Assembly: GCA_002432425.1 (NCBI GenBank)
Contig: DJEL01000022.1
Coordinates: 62,001 to 126,000 of the forward strand
Direction: 5' to 3'
Source: Lachnospiraceae bacterium UBA5899
GTDB taxonomy: Bacteria; Bacillota; Clostridia; Lachnospirales; Lachnospiraceae
DNA length: 64,000 bases
Shown here: one piece after another, positions 33,899 through 43,049 of the stretch
Layout of the letters: each line of letters opens with the position of its first letter
Numbering within the stretch: position 1 is the first letter of the stretch
Notes under the pieces: model-generated
Told to the model about the DNA's origin: nothing
The model's database searches: none
Seen by the model: the letters and a program-made list of their open reading frames with translations, nothing else
Program-made: the position numbers and the translations under genes

Positions 33899-34243
33899 AT
33901 GCAGTTTTCGGAATCACTAAAAAAAAATCATCAGTTTCAGTTTGTTTATAAAAACGGCAGGTTCCGCGCCAACAAATACCTTGTAATGTATGTAAAGGAA
34001 AATGGCTTAGGTAAAAACAGGGTGGGAATCAGCGTCAGTAAAAAAGTAGGTAACAGTGTCGTAAGACATCATGTGACCCGGCTTTTACGAGAAAGCTACC
34101 GGTTGCATGAAAATATATTCAATAGTGGTTTGGATATAGTAGTGGTTGCGAGAAAGGGTGCGGCGGAGGTCGAATATTACGAAATCGAAAGCGCACTTCT
34201 TCATCTGGCAAAGCTACACGAAATAATTAAACTATATTTATGA
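33899..34243 (+). CDS. rnpA: Ribonuclease P protein component
   Basis: A 114-residue basic protein with the family RNR motif in KVGNSVVRHHVTRLLRESYR (residues 45-64). It helps the RNase P RNA mature tRNA 5' ends. Its stop overlaps the yidD start (ATGA). The ribosome site is the shifted AGAAAGG form with 12 nt to the ATG. Confidence 0.97.
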   Translation: MQFSESLKKNHQFQFVYKNGRFRANKYLVMYVKENGLGKNRVGISVSKKVGNSVVRHHVTRLLRESYRLHENIFNSGLDIVVVARKGAAEVEYYEIESALLHLAKLHEIIKLYL

Positions 34244-34449
34244 AAAAATTTTTAATCAGTCTCATAAAATTCTACAGGAAATATATTTCTCCCATGAAGC
34301 GTACAAAATGTCCCTATTATCCTACCTGTTCCCAGTACGGACTGGAAGCGGTGGAAAAATACGGCACCCTGAAAGGCGGAGCGCTTGCTGCCTGGAGAAT
34401 ATGCAGGTGTAATCCTTTCTCCAAAGGAGGATATGATCCTGTTCCTTGA
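34240..34449 (+). CDS. yidD: Membrane protein insertion efficiency factor YidD
   Basis: A 69-residue protein with the three conserved cysteines of YidD (CPYYPTCSQYGLEAVEKYG and RICRCNPFSKGGYDPVP). It is an amphipathic membrane-associated helper of YidC insertion. The 4-bp overlap with rnpA and position before yidC are conserved. Confidence 0.97.
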   Translation: MKKFLISLIKFYRKYISPMKRTKCPYYPTCSQYGLEAVEKYGTLKGGALAAWRICRCNPFSKGGYDPVP

Positions 34450-34472
34450 TTTTTTCAGCAGAAAGGAAAGAG

Positions 34473-35786
34473 ATGACAAGTATTGTTTTAACCAGTTGTG
34501 GTAATTTACCGATTATTAAGCAGGTTGCCTGGTTACTTGGACAAGTCATGAACGCACTTTTCAATGTACTTGATTTGATTGGTATCCCAAATATCGGACT
34601 TGCTATTTTTTTATTTACCATCATCGTTTATTTACTGATGATGCCCCTTACCATCAAGCAGCAGAAGTTCTCTAAATTATCTGCCAAGATGAACCCGGAA
34701 TTACAGGCTATCCGTAATAAATACAAAAATCGTACCGATACCGATTCACAGATGCAGATGAATGCGGAAACCCAGGCGGTTTACGCAAAATACGGCGTTT
34801 CTCCTACCGGCAGCTGTCTGCAGCTCTTTATTCAGATGCCTATTCTGTTTGCACTGTATGAAGTAATTTACAGCATTCCTTCTTATGTAACCAAGATTGG
34901 TGCTGCTTTCAGCAGTGTGGCAAGAGAAATCATCAGCGGCGGAAAAGTTGCCGCTTTCGTGGAAAGTGTAAAAGGCGCTTCCACTTATGTAACCAATGTG
35001 GACAACGTAACGGAAAGCACTTTGATTAACGCCTTAAACAGAGTCAATTATTCCGACGTGGAAGTATTTATCAACAACAATTTTGCGGGAAACGCAACCG
35101 TTGCAGAGGGTATGAACCAGATTGAAAGGTACAATTCTTTCCTGGTAAAGGGATTCAGCCTTGCAAACTCTCCTTCTTCCGTTATTAATGCTTTCTTTAA
35201 ATCCGGAAATGCAGGCAAGATTACCGTAGCTATGTTAATCATTGCCATTGCCATTCCCGTGTTATCAGCCGTTACCCAGTGGGTTAATGTAATGCTGATG
35301 CCGAAGCAGGAAACCGGAAACGGCAACGGCGATATGGCAGACACCATGGCATCTTCCATGAAGACCATGAACATGATTATGCCTCTTATGTCAGCTTTCT
35401 TCTGCTACACATTACCGGCAGGTCTCGGTCTTTACTGGATTAGCGGTTCCTTAGTAAGAAGTGTACAGCAGGTTCTTATCAACAAACACATAGATAAAAT
35501 GGATTTGGATGAAATCATTGCCAAGAATGCGGGAAAGAGTGCCAAGAAGATGGAAAAGCTTGAGAAAAATCAGGCGAAGCTGCAGCAGTATGCTAATATG
35601 AGTACCAAGAATATGGGCGGTACCGTAAGCACCAAGAATTATACGGCAAAGACCACGGACACCAAGACTGACAACACCGACAATAAGGAAGTTAAGAAAA
35701 CTTCTTCCTCCGGTGCAAAGCCCGGAAGTCTGATGGCAAAGGCAAATCTTGTAAAAGATTACAATGAAAGAAATAATAAAAACTAA
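34473..35786 (+). CDS. yidC: Membrane protein insertase YidC/Oxa1
   Basis: A 437-residue insertase with about five membrane segments; TIIVYLLMMPLTIKQQKFSK (near 48-67) and the late segment MPLMSAFFCYTLPAGLGLYW are typical. A large loop of about 100 residues between segments 2 and 3 is longer than in Bacillus SpoIIIJ. The C-terminal 80 residues are Lys/Thr-rich and could contact the ribosome. ATG 34473 with AAAGGA upstream is chosen; I see no clear signal peptide with lipobox in front of the first segment. Confidence 0.95.
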   Translation: MTSIVLTSCGNLPIIKQVAWLLGQVMNALFNVLDLIGIPNIGLAIFLFTIIVYLLMMPLTIKQQKFSKLSAKMNPELQAIRNKYKNRTDTDSQMQMNAETQAVYAKYGVSPTGSCLQLFIQMPILFALYEVIYSIPSYVTKIGAAFSSVAREIISGGKVAAFVESVKGASTYVTNVDNVTESTLINALNRVNYSDVEVFINNNFAGNATVAEGMNQIERYNSFLVKGFSLANSPSSVINAFFKSGNAGKITVAMLIIAIAIPVLSAVTQWVNVMLMPKQETGNGNGDMADTMASSMKTMNMIMPLMSAFFCYTLPAGLGLYWISGSLVRSVQQVLINKHIDKMDLDEIIAKNAGKSAKKMEKLEKNQAKLQQYANMSTKNMGGTVSTKNYTAKTTDTKTDNTDNKEVKKTSSSGAKPGSLMAKANLVKDYNERNNKN

Positions 35787-35817
35787 TTTCGTTAAAATTT
35801 CATAGGAGGTATTTGGG

Positions 35818-36549
35818 ATGGAATATAAAGAGTTCTCAGCAAAAACAGTGGATGACGCCATTACAGCGGCATGTCAGGATTTTTTCGTAACAAGCGATAA
35901 GCTGGATTATGAAGTCTTAGAAGAAGGTTCTTCCGGATTTTTAGGAATTGGCGCTAAGCCCGCAGTTATAAAGGCAAGAGTAAAAGAAGAAAAAGAAATT
36001 GTAAAAGAAGCCGTAAAAGAGCCGGTTAAGGAAGTTCTGAAAGAAGAAAAGACATTTGCAAGAGAAACCGCAAAGGTTTCCAATGTGGATGCGAAAGAAG
36101 TAGAAGAAGCAGCAAAGAAATTCTTAGGCGAAGTATTTGATGCTATGGAAATGGAAGTTATAATAGATGCCAAATACAACGATGCCGATAAAGCTCTTGA
36201 TATTGATATGAGAGGCGAAGAAATAGGCATTCTTATCGGTAAGAGAGGACAGACCCTTGACTCTTTACAGTATTTAGTATCTTTAGTGGTAAACAGAGGA
36301 CAGGCAGATTATATCCGTGTTAAGCTGGATACCGAAAATTACAGACAGAGAAGAAAAGAAACTCTGGAAAACCTGGCAAAGAATATTGCTTATAAGGTAA
36401 AGAGAACAAAGAGACCTGTTTCTTTAGAGCCTATGAACCCTTACGAAAGAAGAATTATTCATTCAGCATTACAGAATGATAGATATGTAACCACACACAG
36501 TGAAGGCGAAGAACCTTTCAGAAGAGTTGTTGTGTCTTTGAAAAAATAA
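35818..36549 (+). CDS. khpB: RNA-binding protein KhpB (Jag/EloR)
   Basis: A 243-residue protein with the Jag N-terminal domain (EGSSGFLGIGAKPAVIKARV, about 39-58), a Lys/Glu-rich linker, a KH domain (GILIGKRGQTLDSLQYLVSL near 138-157) and a C-terminal R3H domain ending in EGEEPFRRVVVSL. It binds RNA and influences cell elongation in relatives. AGGAGG precedes the ATG. Its place after yidC is conserved. Confidence 0.96.
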   Translation: MEYKEFSAKTVDDAITAACQDFFVTSDKLDYEVLEEGSSGFLGIGAKPAVIKARVKEEKEIVKEAVKEPVKEVLKEEKTFARETAKVSNVDAKEVEEAAKKFLGEVFDAMEMEVIIDAKYNDADKALDIDMRGEEIGILIGKRGQTLDSLQYLVSLVVNRGQADYIRVKLDTENYRQRRKETLENLAKNIAYKVKRTKRPVSLEPMNPYERRIIHSALQNDRYVTTHSEGEEPFRRVVVSLKK

Positions 36550-36555
36550 TGCGAT

Positions 36556-36611
36556 GGAGCTGTAGTACCGGGGCAGAAACTGCCTTTTTCAGGGAGGCAG
36601 CTCCTATTTTT
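36556..36611 (+). terminator. Nested hairpins between khpB and mnmE
   Basis: GGCAG-AAA-CTGCC followed by TTTTT (36572-36589) is a compact terminator inside a larger stem, GGAGCTG (36556-36562) with CAGCTCC (36598-36604), itself followed by seven T. A third option, GGAG-GCAG-CTCC (36593-36604), competes with the outer stem. Either a double terminator or an attenuator for mnmE. Confidence 0.7.
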
Positions 36612-36636
36612 TTAATTAATAAAAGGGATTAGTACT

Positions 36637-38025
36637 ATGAATACAGATACGATTGCTGCGATTGCTACGGCACTTTCGGACTCCGGTATCGGCATTATCC
36701 GTATCAGCGGACCGGAAGCGGTGGAAAAAGCAGATTTACTTTATAAATCCAAAAACGGTAAGTTTCATCTGAAGGATGCAGAAAGCCATACCATTCATTA
36801 TGGTTTTATAACGGATGAAGAAGGTAATATTTCAGATGAAGTGATGGTAAGCGTTATGCTTGCTCCGAAAAGCTATACTACAGAGGACACTGTGGAAATC
36901 AACTGCCACGGCGGTGTTCTTATGATGCAGCGGATTTTGGAAAGAGTGCTTATGACAGGTGTCAGAATGGCAGAGCCCGGAGAGTTTACCAAAAGGGCTT
37001 TCCTTAACGGAAGAATGGACCTTTCCGAAGCGGAAGCGGTAATGGATGTCATTCATGCACAGAATGAACTGGCATTAAAGTCTTCCGTAAGCCAGTTAAA
37101 GGGAGCTGTTTCTAAAAAGATAAAAGAGATGAGAAGTGAAGTGATTTATGAAATAGCTTTTATTGAGTCCGCTTTAGATGATTCCGAACATATCAGTCTG
37201 GACGGTTACCCGGAAAGACTTTCTGAAAAAATAGAAGAACTGTTAAAAGAAACCGATAAACTGATTTCCTCTTCCAAGGACGGCAAGTTCTTAAAGGAAG
37301 GCATTAAAACCGTTATTTTAGGGAAACCCAATGCCGGTAAATCTTCCTTCTTAAATGTTTTGTCAGGCGAAGAAAAAGCAATTGTAACGGACATTGCCGG
37401 AACCACCCGTGATGTTCTGGAAGAACAGATAAGACTGGACGGCATTGCCCTGAATGTGATAGACACCGCAGGTATCCGGGAAACAGAGGATACCGTGGAA
37501 AAAATCGGTGTGGAAAAAGCCAAGAAATATGCGGAGGACGCGGATTTACTGTTATATATGGTAGACTCTTCCGTTCCCTTTGATGAAAATGACGAAGAAA
37601 TCAGGACGATTTTAAAAGACAGAAAAGCCATTCTTCTGATGAATAAGTCTGATTTAAGCCAGGCAATTACAGAAGAAGATATTCGGAATTTTCTTAAGGA
37701 CATCGAAATTCCCATCGTGAAGATTTCCGCAAAGGAAGCTTCCGGCATTGAAGAATTCAAAAAACTTATCAAGGATATGTTTTTTGAAGGAAAAATTTCA
37801 TTTGAAAATGAAATTTATATCACAAACCTGCGTCATAAAGAAGCATTGATGCAGGCAAAAGACTCCTTTTTAATGGTGAAAAAGAGTCTGGAAGACGATA
37901 TGCCGGAAGATTTTTATTCCATTGATTTGATGAGTGCCTATACTTCTCTCGGCAATATCATCGGAGAAGAGGTTTCTGACGATTTAGTAGATGAGATTTT
38001 TTCAAAGTTTTGTATGGGAAAATAA
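36637..38025 (+). CDS. mnmE: tRNA modification GTPase MnmE
   Basis: A 462-residue GTPase that, with MnmG, modifies the wobble uridine of tRNAs. G1 is GKPNAGKSS (229-237), then DIAGTTRD, DTAGIRE and NKSD; the C-terminus FCMGK supplies the catalytic Cys of the CxGK motif. Followed directly by mnmG. Confidence 0.98.
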   Translation: MNTDTIAAIATALSDSGIGIIRISGPEAVEKADLLYKSKNGKFHLKDAESHTIHYGFITDEEGNISDEVMVSVMLAPKSYTTEDTVEINCHGGVLMMQRILERVLMTGVRMAEPGEFTKRAFLNGRMDLSEAEAVMDVIHAQNELALKSSVSQLKGAVSKKIKEMRSEVIYEIAFIESALDDSEHISLDGYPERLSEKIEELLKETDKLISSSKDGKFLKEGIKTVILGKPNAGKSSFLNVLSGEEKAIVTDIAGTTRDVLEEQIRLDGIALNVIDTAGIRETEDTVEKIGVEKAKKYAEDADLLLYMVDSSVPFDENDEEIRTILKDRKAILLMNKSDLSQAITEEDIRNFLKDIEIPIVKISAKEASGIEEFKKLIKDMFFEGKISFENEIYITNLRHKEALMQAKDSFLMVKKSLEDDMPEDFYSIDLMSAYTSLGNIIGEEVSDDLVDEIFSKFCMGK

Positions 38026-38076
38026 AAAGTGTATGTTATAATATAAAGATAAGTTATGAAAGGCATGGTTATAAAA

Positions 38077-40017
38077 ATGTCAGCAGATGAAAAAAAACGT
38101 TTTATCATGGATAAAGTAGATGTTTGTGTCATAGGTGCCGGTCATGCCGGTTGTGAAGCGGCTCTGGCATGTGCAAGACTGGGACTGGAAACCGTTATTT
38201 TTACGGTAAGTGTGGACAGTATCGCCCTGATGCCCTGCAATCCCAATGTAGGCGGTTCTTCCAAGGGACATCTGGTAAGGGAAATTGATGCTCTCGGCGG
38301 AGAAATGGGAAAGAACATTGATAAAACTTTTATTCAGTCCAAAATGCTGAATATTTCCAAAGGACCTGCCGTACATTCCCTTCGCGCCCAGGCGGATAAG
38401 GCGGAGTATTCCAGAGCCATGCGTAAGGTTCTGGAAAATCAGGACCATCTTACCATCAAGCAGGCAGAGGTCTGTGAGATTTTATGGGAAGAGGAAGAAG
38501 ATAAGGATACAAAGGAGCTTAAGAAAAAAGTGACCGGTGTGGTTACCTTTTCAGGAGCTGTTTATGAATGTAAAAGAATTGTTTTGTGTACCGGCACTTA
38601 TTTAAGAGCCAGATGCCTTTGCGGAGAAGCCATTACCTATACCGGTCCCAATGGACTGCAGGCGGCAAATTATCTTCCGGACAGCTTAAAGGAAATGGGC
38701 ATTGAGCTTCGCCGGTTCAAAACAGGTACTCCTGCCAGAATGGATAAGAGAAGCATTGATTTCTCCAAAATGGAAGAACAGTTCGGGGATAAGGAAATCG
38801 TTCCTTTTTCCTTTTCTACTGACCCGGAGTCCGTTCAAAAAGAGCAGATTTCCTGTTATTTGACCTATACAAATGAAAAAACACACGAAATTATTCGGTC
38901 TAATCTTGACAGATCTCCCATTTATGCGGGTATTATAGAAGGTACAGGGCCAAGGTATTGTCCCTCTATTGAAGATAAGGTTGTTAAGTTTGCAGATAAG
39001 GACAGACATCAGGTATTTATTGAACCCGAAGGTCTGCATACCAATGAAATGTATGTGGGCGGTATGTCTTCTTCTTTACCGGAGGAAGTGCAGCTTGCCA
39101 TGTACCGGACAGTGCCGGGACTGGAGCATTGTAAAATTGTCAGAAATGCTTATGCGATTGAGTACGACTGTATCAATGCCAAGCAGCTTTACCCCACACT
39201 GGCTTTTAAAAAGGTAAACGGTCTTTATGCAGGCGGTCAGTTTAACGGAAGCAGCGGCTACGAAGAAGCAGCAGCCCAGGGACTGATGGCTGGACTTAAT
39301 GCGGCTCTTTCCTTGCTCGGTAAAAAAGAAATTGTACTGGACAGGTCGCAGGCTTACATAGGTGTACTGATTGATGACCTGGTTACGAAGGACAACAGAG
39401 AGCCTTACCGTATGATGACTTCCCGCGCAGAATACCGTCTGCTTTTAAGACAGGACAATGCGGATTTAAGACTTCGTAAAATCGGTTACGAAGCAGGTCT
39501 TGTTTCCAAAGAGGATTACGAGAAACTTTTGCACAAAGAAGAACTTATCAAAGAAGAAATTGAACGTCTAAAAAATACCAAAGTGGGCGGTTCCCAGAAA
39601 ATTCAGGAATTCCTTACGGCACATGAAAGTCATCCTTTGAAGAATGCAGTATCCTTGGCTGACCTTATGTGCAGACAGGAATTATCTTATGAACTGCTTG
39701 CGGATATTGATGAGAAAAGACCTGTACTGCCGAAGGATGTGGTAGAGCAGGTAGAAATAGAATTGAAGTACGAAGGCTATATTGAAAGACAGTCCCGTCA
39801 GGTGGAGCAGTATAAGAAAATGGAAAAGAAGATTTTACCGGTGGACATTGATTATGATGATGTACCCAGTCTTCGTATTGAGGCAAGACAGAAATTAAAG
39901 GAGTTCCGTCCGATTTCCGTGGGTCAGGCTTCCAGACTTTCCGGTGTTTCTCCGGCGGATATTTCTGTATTGCTGGTATATTTAGAGCAGAGAAACCATC
40001 AGCATAAACAGCAGTAA
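38077..40017 (+). CDS. mnmG: tRNA uridine-5-carboxymethylaminomethyl modification enzyme MnmG
   Basis: A 646-residue FAD protein, partner of MnmE. FAD site VIGAGHAGCEAALACARLG lies near residues 19-37; PRYCPSIEDKVVKF and GLYAGGQFNGSSGYEEAAAQ are family signatures. I place the start at ATG 38077 because GAAAGGCATGG stands before it exactly as before dnaA, rnpA and rsmG; an in-frame ATG at 38056 would overlap that site. Confidence 0.96.
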   Translation: MSADEKKRFIMDKVDVCVIGAGHAGCEAALACARLGLETVIFTVSVDSIALMPCNPNVGGSSKGHLVREIDALGGEMGKNIDKTFIQSKMLNISKGPAVHSLRAQADKAEYSRAMRKVLENQDHLTIKQAEVCEILWEEEEDKDTKELKKKVTGVVTFSGAVYECKRIVLCTGTYLRARCLCGEAITYTGPNGLQAANYLPDSLKEMGIELRRFKTGTPARMDKRSIDFSKMEEQFGDKEIVPFSFSTDPESVQKEQISCYLTYTNEKTHEIIRSNLDRSPIYAGIIEGTGPRYCPSIEDKVVKFADKDRHQVFIEPEGLHTNEMYVGGMSSSLPEEVQLAMYRTVPGLEHCKIVRNAYAIEYDCINAKQLYPTLAFKKVNGLYAGGQFNGSSGYEEAAAQGLMAGLNAALSLLGKKEIVLDRSQAYIGVLIDDLVTKDNREPYRMMTSRAEYRLLLRQDNADLRLRKIGYEAGLVSKEDYEKLLHKEELIKEEIERLKNTKVGGSQKIQEFLTAHESHPLKNAVSLADLMCRQELSYELLADIDEKRPVLPKDVVEQVEIELKYEGYIERQSRQVEQYKKMEKKILPVDIDYDDVPSLRIEARQKLKEFRPISVGQASRLSGVSPADISVLLVYLEQRNHQHKQQ

Positions 40018-40038
40018 AAGGAAAGGCATGGATTTTTA

Positions 40039-40758
40039 ATGTATCGGACTGAACAGTTTGAAGCAGACTTAAAGGAATTGGGAATTACGTTGACACCGGA
40101 GCAAATTCAGAAATTTATCCGTTATTATGAAATGCTGACGGAATGGAATGAATTTATGAATTTAACTGCCATAACCGATTATGATGAAGTGATGAAGAAG
40201 CATTTCATTGACAGTCTTTCTTTAGTGAAGGCATATGACTTATCCGGCGACATTTCTGTGATTGATATCGGAACCGGTGCAGGATTTCCCGGTCTGCCGT
40301 TAAAGATAGCTTTTCCCCATTTAAAAATTACTCTTTTGGACTCTTTGCAGAAACGTATTAAATTTTTAAACGCAGTCATAGAAGAATTATCTCTTACAGA
40401 TATAGATATCATACACGGACGTGCAGAAGATTATGCGAAGCCGGCTTTACTCCGGGAAAAATTTGATTTGTGTGTTTCCCGTGCAGTAGCAAATATGACA
40501 ACACTGTCAGAATTTTGTCTGCCTTTTGTAAAGGTAGGCGGCATGTTTATTTCCTATAAATCCGATAAGATTACAGAGGAAATCAAGCAGGCAGAAAAAG
40601 CCATTGGCTTATTAGGAGGCAAGGTAAAGAGTCAGACAGAAATATATCTTCCCGACTCTGATATTTACCGTAATCTGTTTGCGATTGAAAAGGTAGCTGC
40701 CTGTCCGAAAAAATATCCCCGTAAAGCAGGGCTTCCTGCGAAAGAACCTTTACACTGA
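40039..40758 (+). CDS. rsmG: 16S rRNA (guanine527-N7)-methyltransferase RsmG
   Basis: A 239-residue SAM-dependent methyltransferase. The SAM motif DIGTGAGFPGLPLKI starts near residue 76, and the N-terminal NEFMNLTAI is typical of RsmG/GidB. It methylates G527 of 16S rRNA; loss in other bacteria gives low-level streptomycin resistance. It closes the conserved operon. Confidence 0.97.
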   Translation: MYRTEQFEADLKELGITLTPEQIQKFIRYYEMLTEWNEFMNLTAITDYDEVMKKHFIDSLSLVKAYDLSGDISVIDIGTGAGFPGLPLKIAFPHLKITLLDSLQKRIKFLNAVIEELSLTDIDIIHGRAEDYAKPALLREKFDLCVSRAVANMTTLSEFCLPFVKVGGMFISYKSDKITEEIKQAEKAIGLLGGKVKSQTEIYLPDSDIYRNLFAIEKVAACPKKYPRKAGLPAKEPLH

Positions 40759-40804
40759 CAACTGTACTGCTTTGCAGACATTTTTACCCGGAGGTTAGGT
40801 AAAT

Positions 40805-41770
40805 ATGGCAAATGAGCGTAAGACATCTTTACTGGAAATATATCAGAGTTTTTTAGATGAAGCGGAGCTTCTGGAAAATGAAATAAAAGAAAATGAATTT
40901 TCCATAGAAGAAACAACAGATTATCTTGACCAGTTATATAATAAGGAAACAGATGATTTCAAAGTATTCAGTCCGAGAAATGTCCTGAATACTCAGAAGA
41001 AAGAAATTGAAAACAACAAGGCAAAAATAGAAAAGCTTCAGAACAACAACAGTTACTTAAAGGAAAGACTGAAGAAAATAAAAGTTTATCTGGAAGCATT
41101 GGAAGATGCATTGGATGAAAAAAAGGAAAAGAAAATAAATCCAAATTATTCCATTATAGATGTGCAGGTAAAGGAAAGAAAAAGGATAGCCCAGGATTTA
41201 CACGATACTACTTTACAGAATTTAACCTATCTAATTTATAAAGTGGAGTTGATAAAGAGATATATGGATATGGATGTTTCACGTGCAAAAGTGGAACTTA
41301 CATCAATGGACGAAAACTTACGAAATATACTGGAAGAATTGAGGGATACCATATACAACATTTATCCCATACATTTTTATGATGTAGGATTTCAAAAGTC
41401 AGTAGAAGCTTTTTTTGGTAAACTGAAAGAAAGATATCCGGATTATACTTATGATATAGAAATCAATCCTGATGAAATAGAAAACGCAACGTTGCAGATT
41501 TCTATTTTCCGTATCATACAGGAAGCATGTAATAATGCAGTGGTACATTCTAAGGGAAATGTATTACAGGTAAAATTCAAGAAGGATGTAAACGATTACT
41601 ATTTATTCATAAAGGATAATGGTGTTGGATTTCAAGGGGAACCTGAACATAAATCCAATCACTATGGTTTATCAATTATGAAGGAAAGAGCACAACTGTT
41701 AGGGGGAAAATTAGACATTCAAAGTGATGACAGGGGAACTGAGATTACAGTCAGAATACCAATATCATAA
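40805..41770 (+). CDS. Soluble DegS-like sensor histidine kinase
   Basis: A 321-residue kinase without membrane segments. The N-terminal 110 residues form a charged coiled coil. The HisKA_3 motif ERKRIAQDLHDTTLQN places the phospho-acceptor at His133; the ATPase domain shows EACNNAVVHSKG and KDNGVGFQG. It should sense a cytoplasmic signal and phosphorylate the response regulator encoded 42 bp downstream. It occupies the site between rsmG and parAB where Bacillus-type genomes carry noc. The signal is unknown. Confidence 0.92.
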   Translation: MANERKTSLLEIYQSFLDEAELLENEIKENEFSIEETTDYLDQLYNKETDDFKVFSPRNVLNTQKKEIENNKAKIEKLQNNNSYLKERLKKIKVYLEALEDALDEKKEKKINPNYSIIDVQVKERKRIAQDLHDTTLQNLTYLIYKVELIKRYMDMDVSRAKVELTSMDENLRNILEELRDTIYNIYPIHFYDVGFQKSVEAFFGKLKERYPDYTYDIEINPDEIENATLQISIFRIIQEACNNAVVHSKGNVLQVKFKKDVNDYYLFIKDNGVGFQGEPEHKSNHYGLSIMKERAQLLGGKLDIQSDDRGTEITVRIPIS

Positions 41771-41812
41771 TCATTAATTTTTAGGGAGTAAAATATATAA
41801 GGGAGGGAGTCT

Positions 41813-42466
41813 ATGAAAAACAAGAAAACCAAAATTATGATAGTAGATGATTTTGCCTTGATAAGGGCTGGGCTGAAGAACTTGTTAGAATTAGATGGTT
41901 CTATGAAAGTAATTTCCGAAGCACAGGATGGTATAGATTGTCTGAACAAGTTGAATGAAAAATTACCGGATATTTTGTTACTGGATATAAATATGCCAAA
42001 CAAAAACGGATTGGAAGTATTACAGGAAATCCGCAGCAATCAAATACCTATCAAAGTAATGATGTTGACAATGCATAATGAAATAGACTATTTGCTCAGA
42101 GCAATTGAAATAGGAGCAGATGGTTATGCTTCCAAAAATATAAAGTTTGAAGAATTAAAAGAGGCTATTGATTTAATTGTTCACGGAGAAAGCTTTATTC
42201 AAAAAGAGTTGCTGCCTTTATTAAATTCTAAGATAGAAAAGAAAAATGAAGAATTAGATAAAATAAAGTCGCTGACCAAGAGAGAACTGGAAGTCCTCAA
42301 GAGTATTGCATTCGGAAATTCCAACAGAGAGATAGCTACTACTTTAGAAATAAGTGAGCGAACTGTAAAAAATCATATCTTCAATATTTTCAAGAAGATA
42401 GAAGTATCGGACAGAACACAGGCTGCAGTATTTGCAATAAGAAATGATTTAGTATCCTTGAATTAG
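41813..42466 (+). CDS. NarL/LuxR-family response regulator
   Basis: A 217-residue regulator: receiver domain with Asp12-Asp13 acidic pocket and phospho-Asp58 (DILLLDINMPNKNG), and a LuxR helix-turn-helix (LTKRELEVLKSIAFGNSNRE, then TVKNHIFNIFKKI) at about 155-205. Partner of the DegS-like kinase. The ribosome site is GGGAGGGAG. Its transcript ends in a palindrome that also contains a parS site. Confidence 0.93.
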   Translation: MKNKKTKIMIVDDFALIRAGLKNLLELDGSMKVISEAQDGIDCLNKLNEKLPDILLLDINMPNKNGLEVLQEIRSNQIPIKVMMLTMHNEIDYLLRAIEIGADGYASKNIKFEELKEAIDLIVHGESFIQKELLPLLNSKIEKKNEELDKIKSLTKRELEVLKSIAFGNSNREIATTLEISERTVKNHIFNIFKKIEVSDRTQAAVFAIRNDLVSLN

Positions 42467-42481
42467 AGAAAAGCTGAGAAT

Positions 42482-42518
42482 AAAACCGTAATGTTTCACG
42501 TGAAACATTACGGTTTTT
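42482..42518 (+). terminator. 36-bp perfect palindrome ending the two-component operon, contains parS
   Basis: An 18-bp inverted repeat without spacer (42482-42517) followed by T residues, 15 bp behind the response-regulator stop. The centre is a perfect parS (42492-42507); the flanks ACCGTAAT/ATTACGGT extend the stem. In RNA it forms a strong terminator-like hairpin; in DNA it is a ParB target. Confidence 0.85.
42492..42507. other. parS site 1
   Basis: TGTTTCACGTGAAACA, a perfect 16-bp palindrome identical to the known Bacillus-type parS consensus bound by ParB/Spo0J. parAB lies 2 kb away. Confidence 0.92.
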
Positions 42519-42539
42519 AATATATTTATGAATTTAAAA

Positions 42540-42590
42540 ACACAAGATAATGTTTCACGTGAAACTTTTTAAATCTATATATTGTGATTT
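42540..42590. other. parS site 2 module
   Basis: TGTTTCACGTGAAACT at 42551-42566 (one mismatch). It is preceded by ACACAAGATAA and followed, after 16 nt, by TTGTGATTT; the same flanks at the same distances surround parS site 3, and CACAA/TTGTG can pair. Confidence 0.85.
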
Positions 42591-42593
42591 AAT

Positions 42594-42629
42594 CCGTGAA
42601 ACATTTAAATATTGTATGCCGTGAAACAT
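42594..42629. repeat. Two parS half-sites
   Basis: CCGTGAAACAT occurs at 42594-42604 and 42619-42629, 25 bp apart and in the same orientation. Each equals the right half of parS. They may be decayed sites or weak ParB contacts. From here to 43049 the DNA is very AT-rich and I see no other feature. Confidence 0.6.
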
Positions 42630-43049
42630 TTTAAAACCCCTTATTTAGAGGTATGTTGTTAATAATAGGGAGCCGGATAATTGTTTATAAAGCAGATGTT
42701 TGTTATTTATGTTAATGATGAGGTAATCCAAGGTAGGTATTGATATTTATACAGCATGGCTTCGGATAATGTGATAGAATGTTTTCGATATGTTTTGAGT
42801 ATATATAATTTTTTAAGTATACTTATTTTTTTTGAGTATATTTAATTTTTGAAAGATAAACTTTATGTTTGAAAATAAAATATATTAAATCATAAAATGG
42901 ACTAAGCATAAAAAAAGGACTAAGTAAAAAAATAAATTAGAAAAATAATTAAAAGGGATTCATTCATTTTATTTAGATTTGATTTGTAATAGTATATAGT
43001 TTGGTTTCAGTATTTTAATTATCCTTTATAATATGAAAGAAGAGAATAG

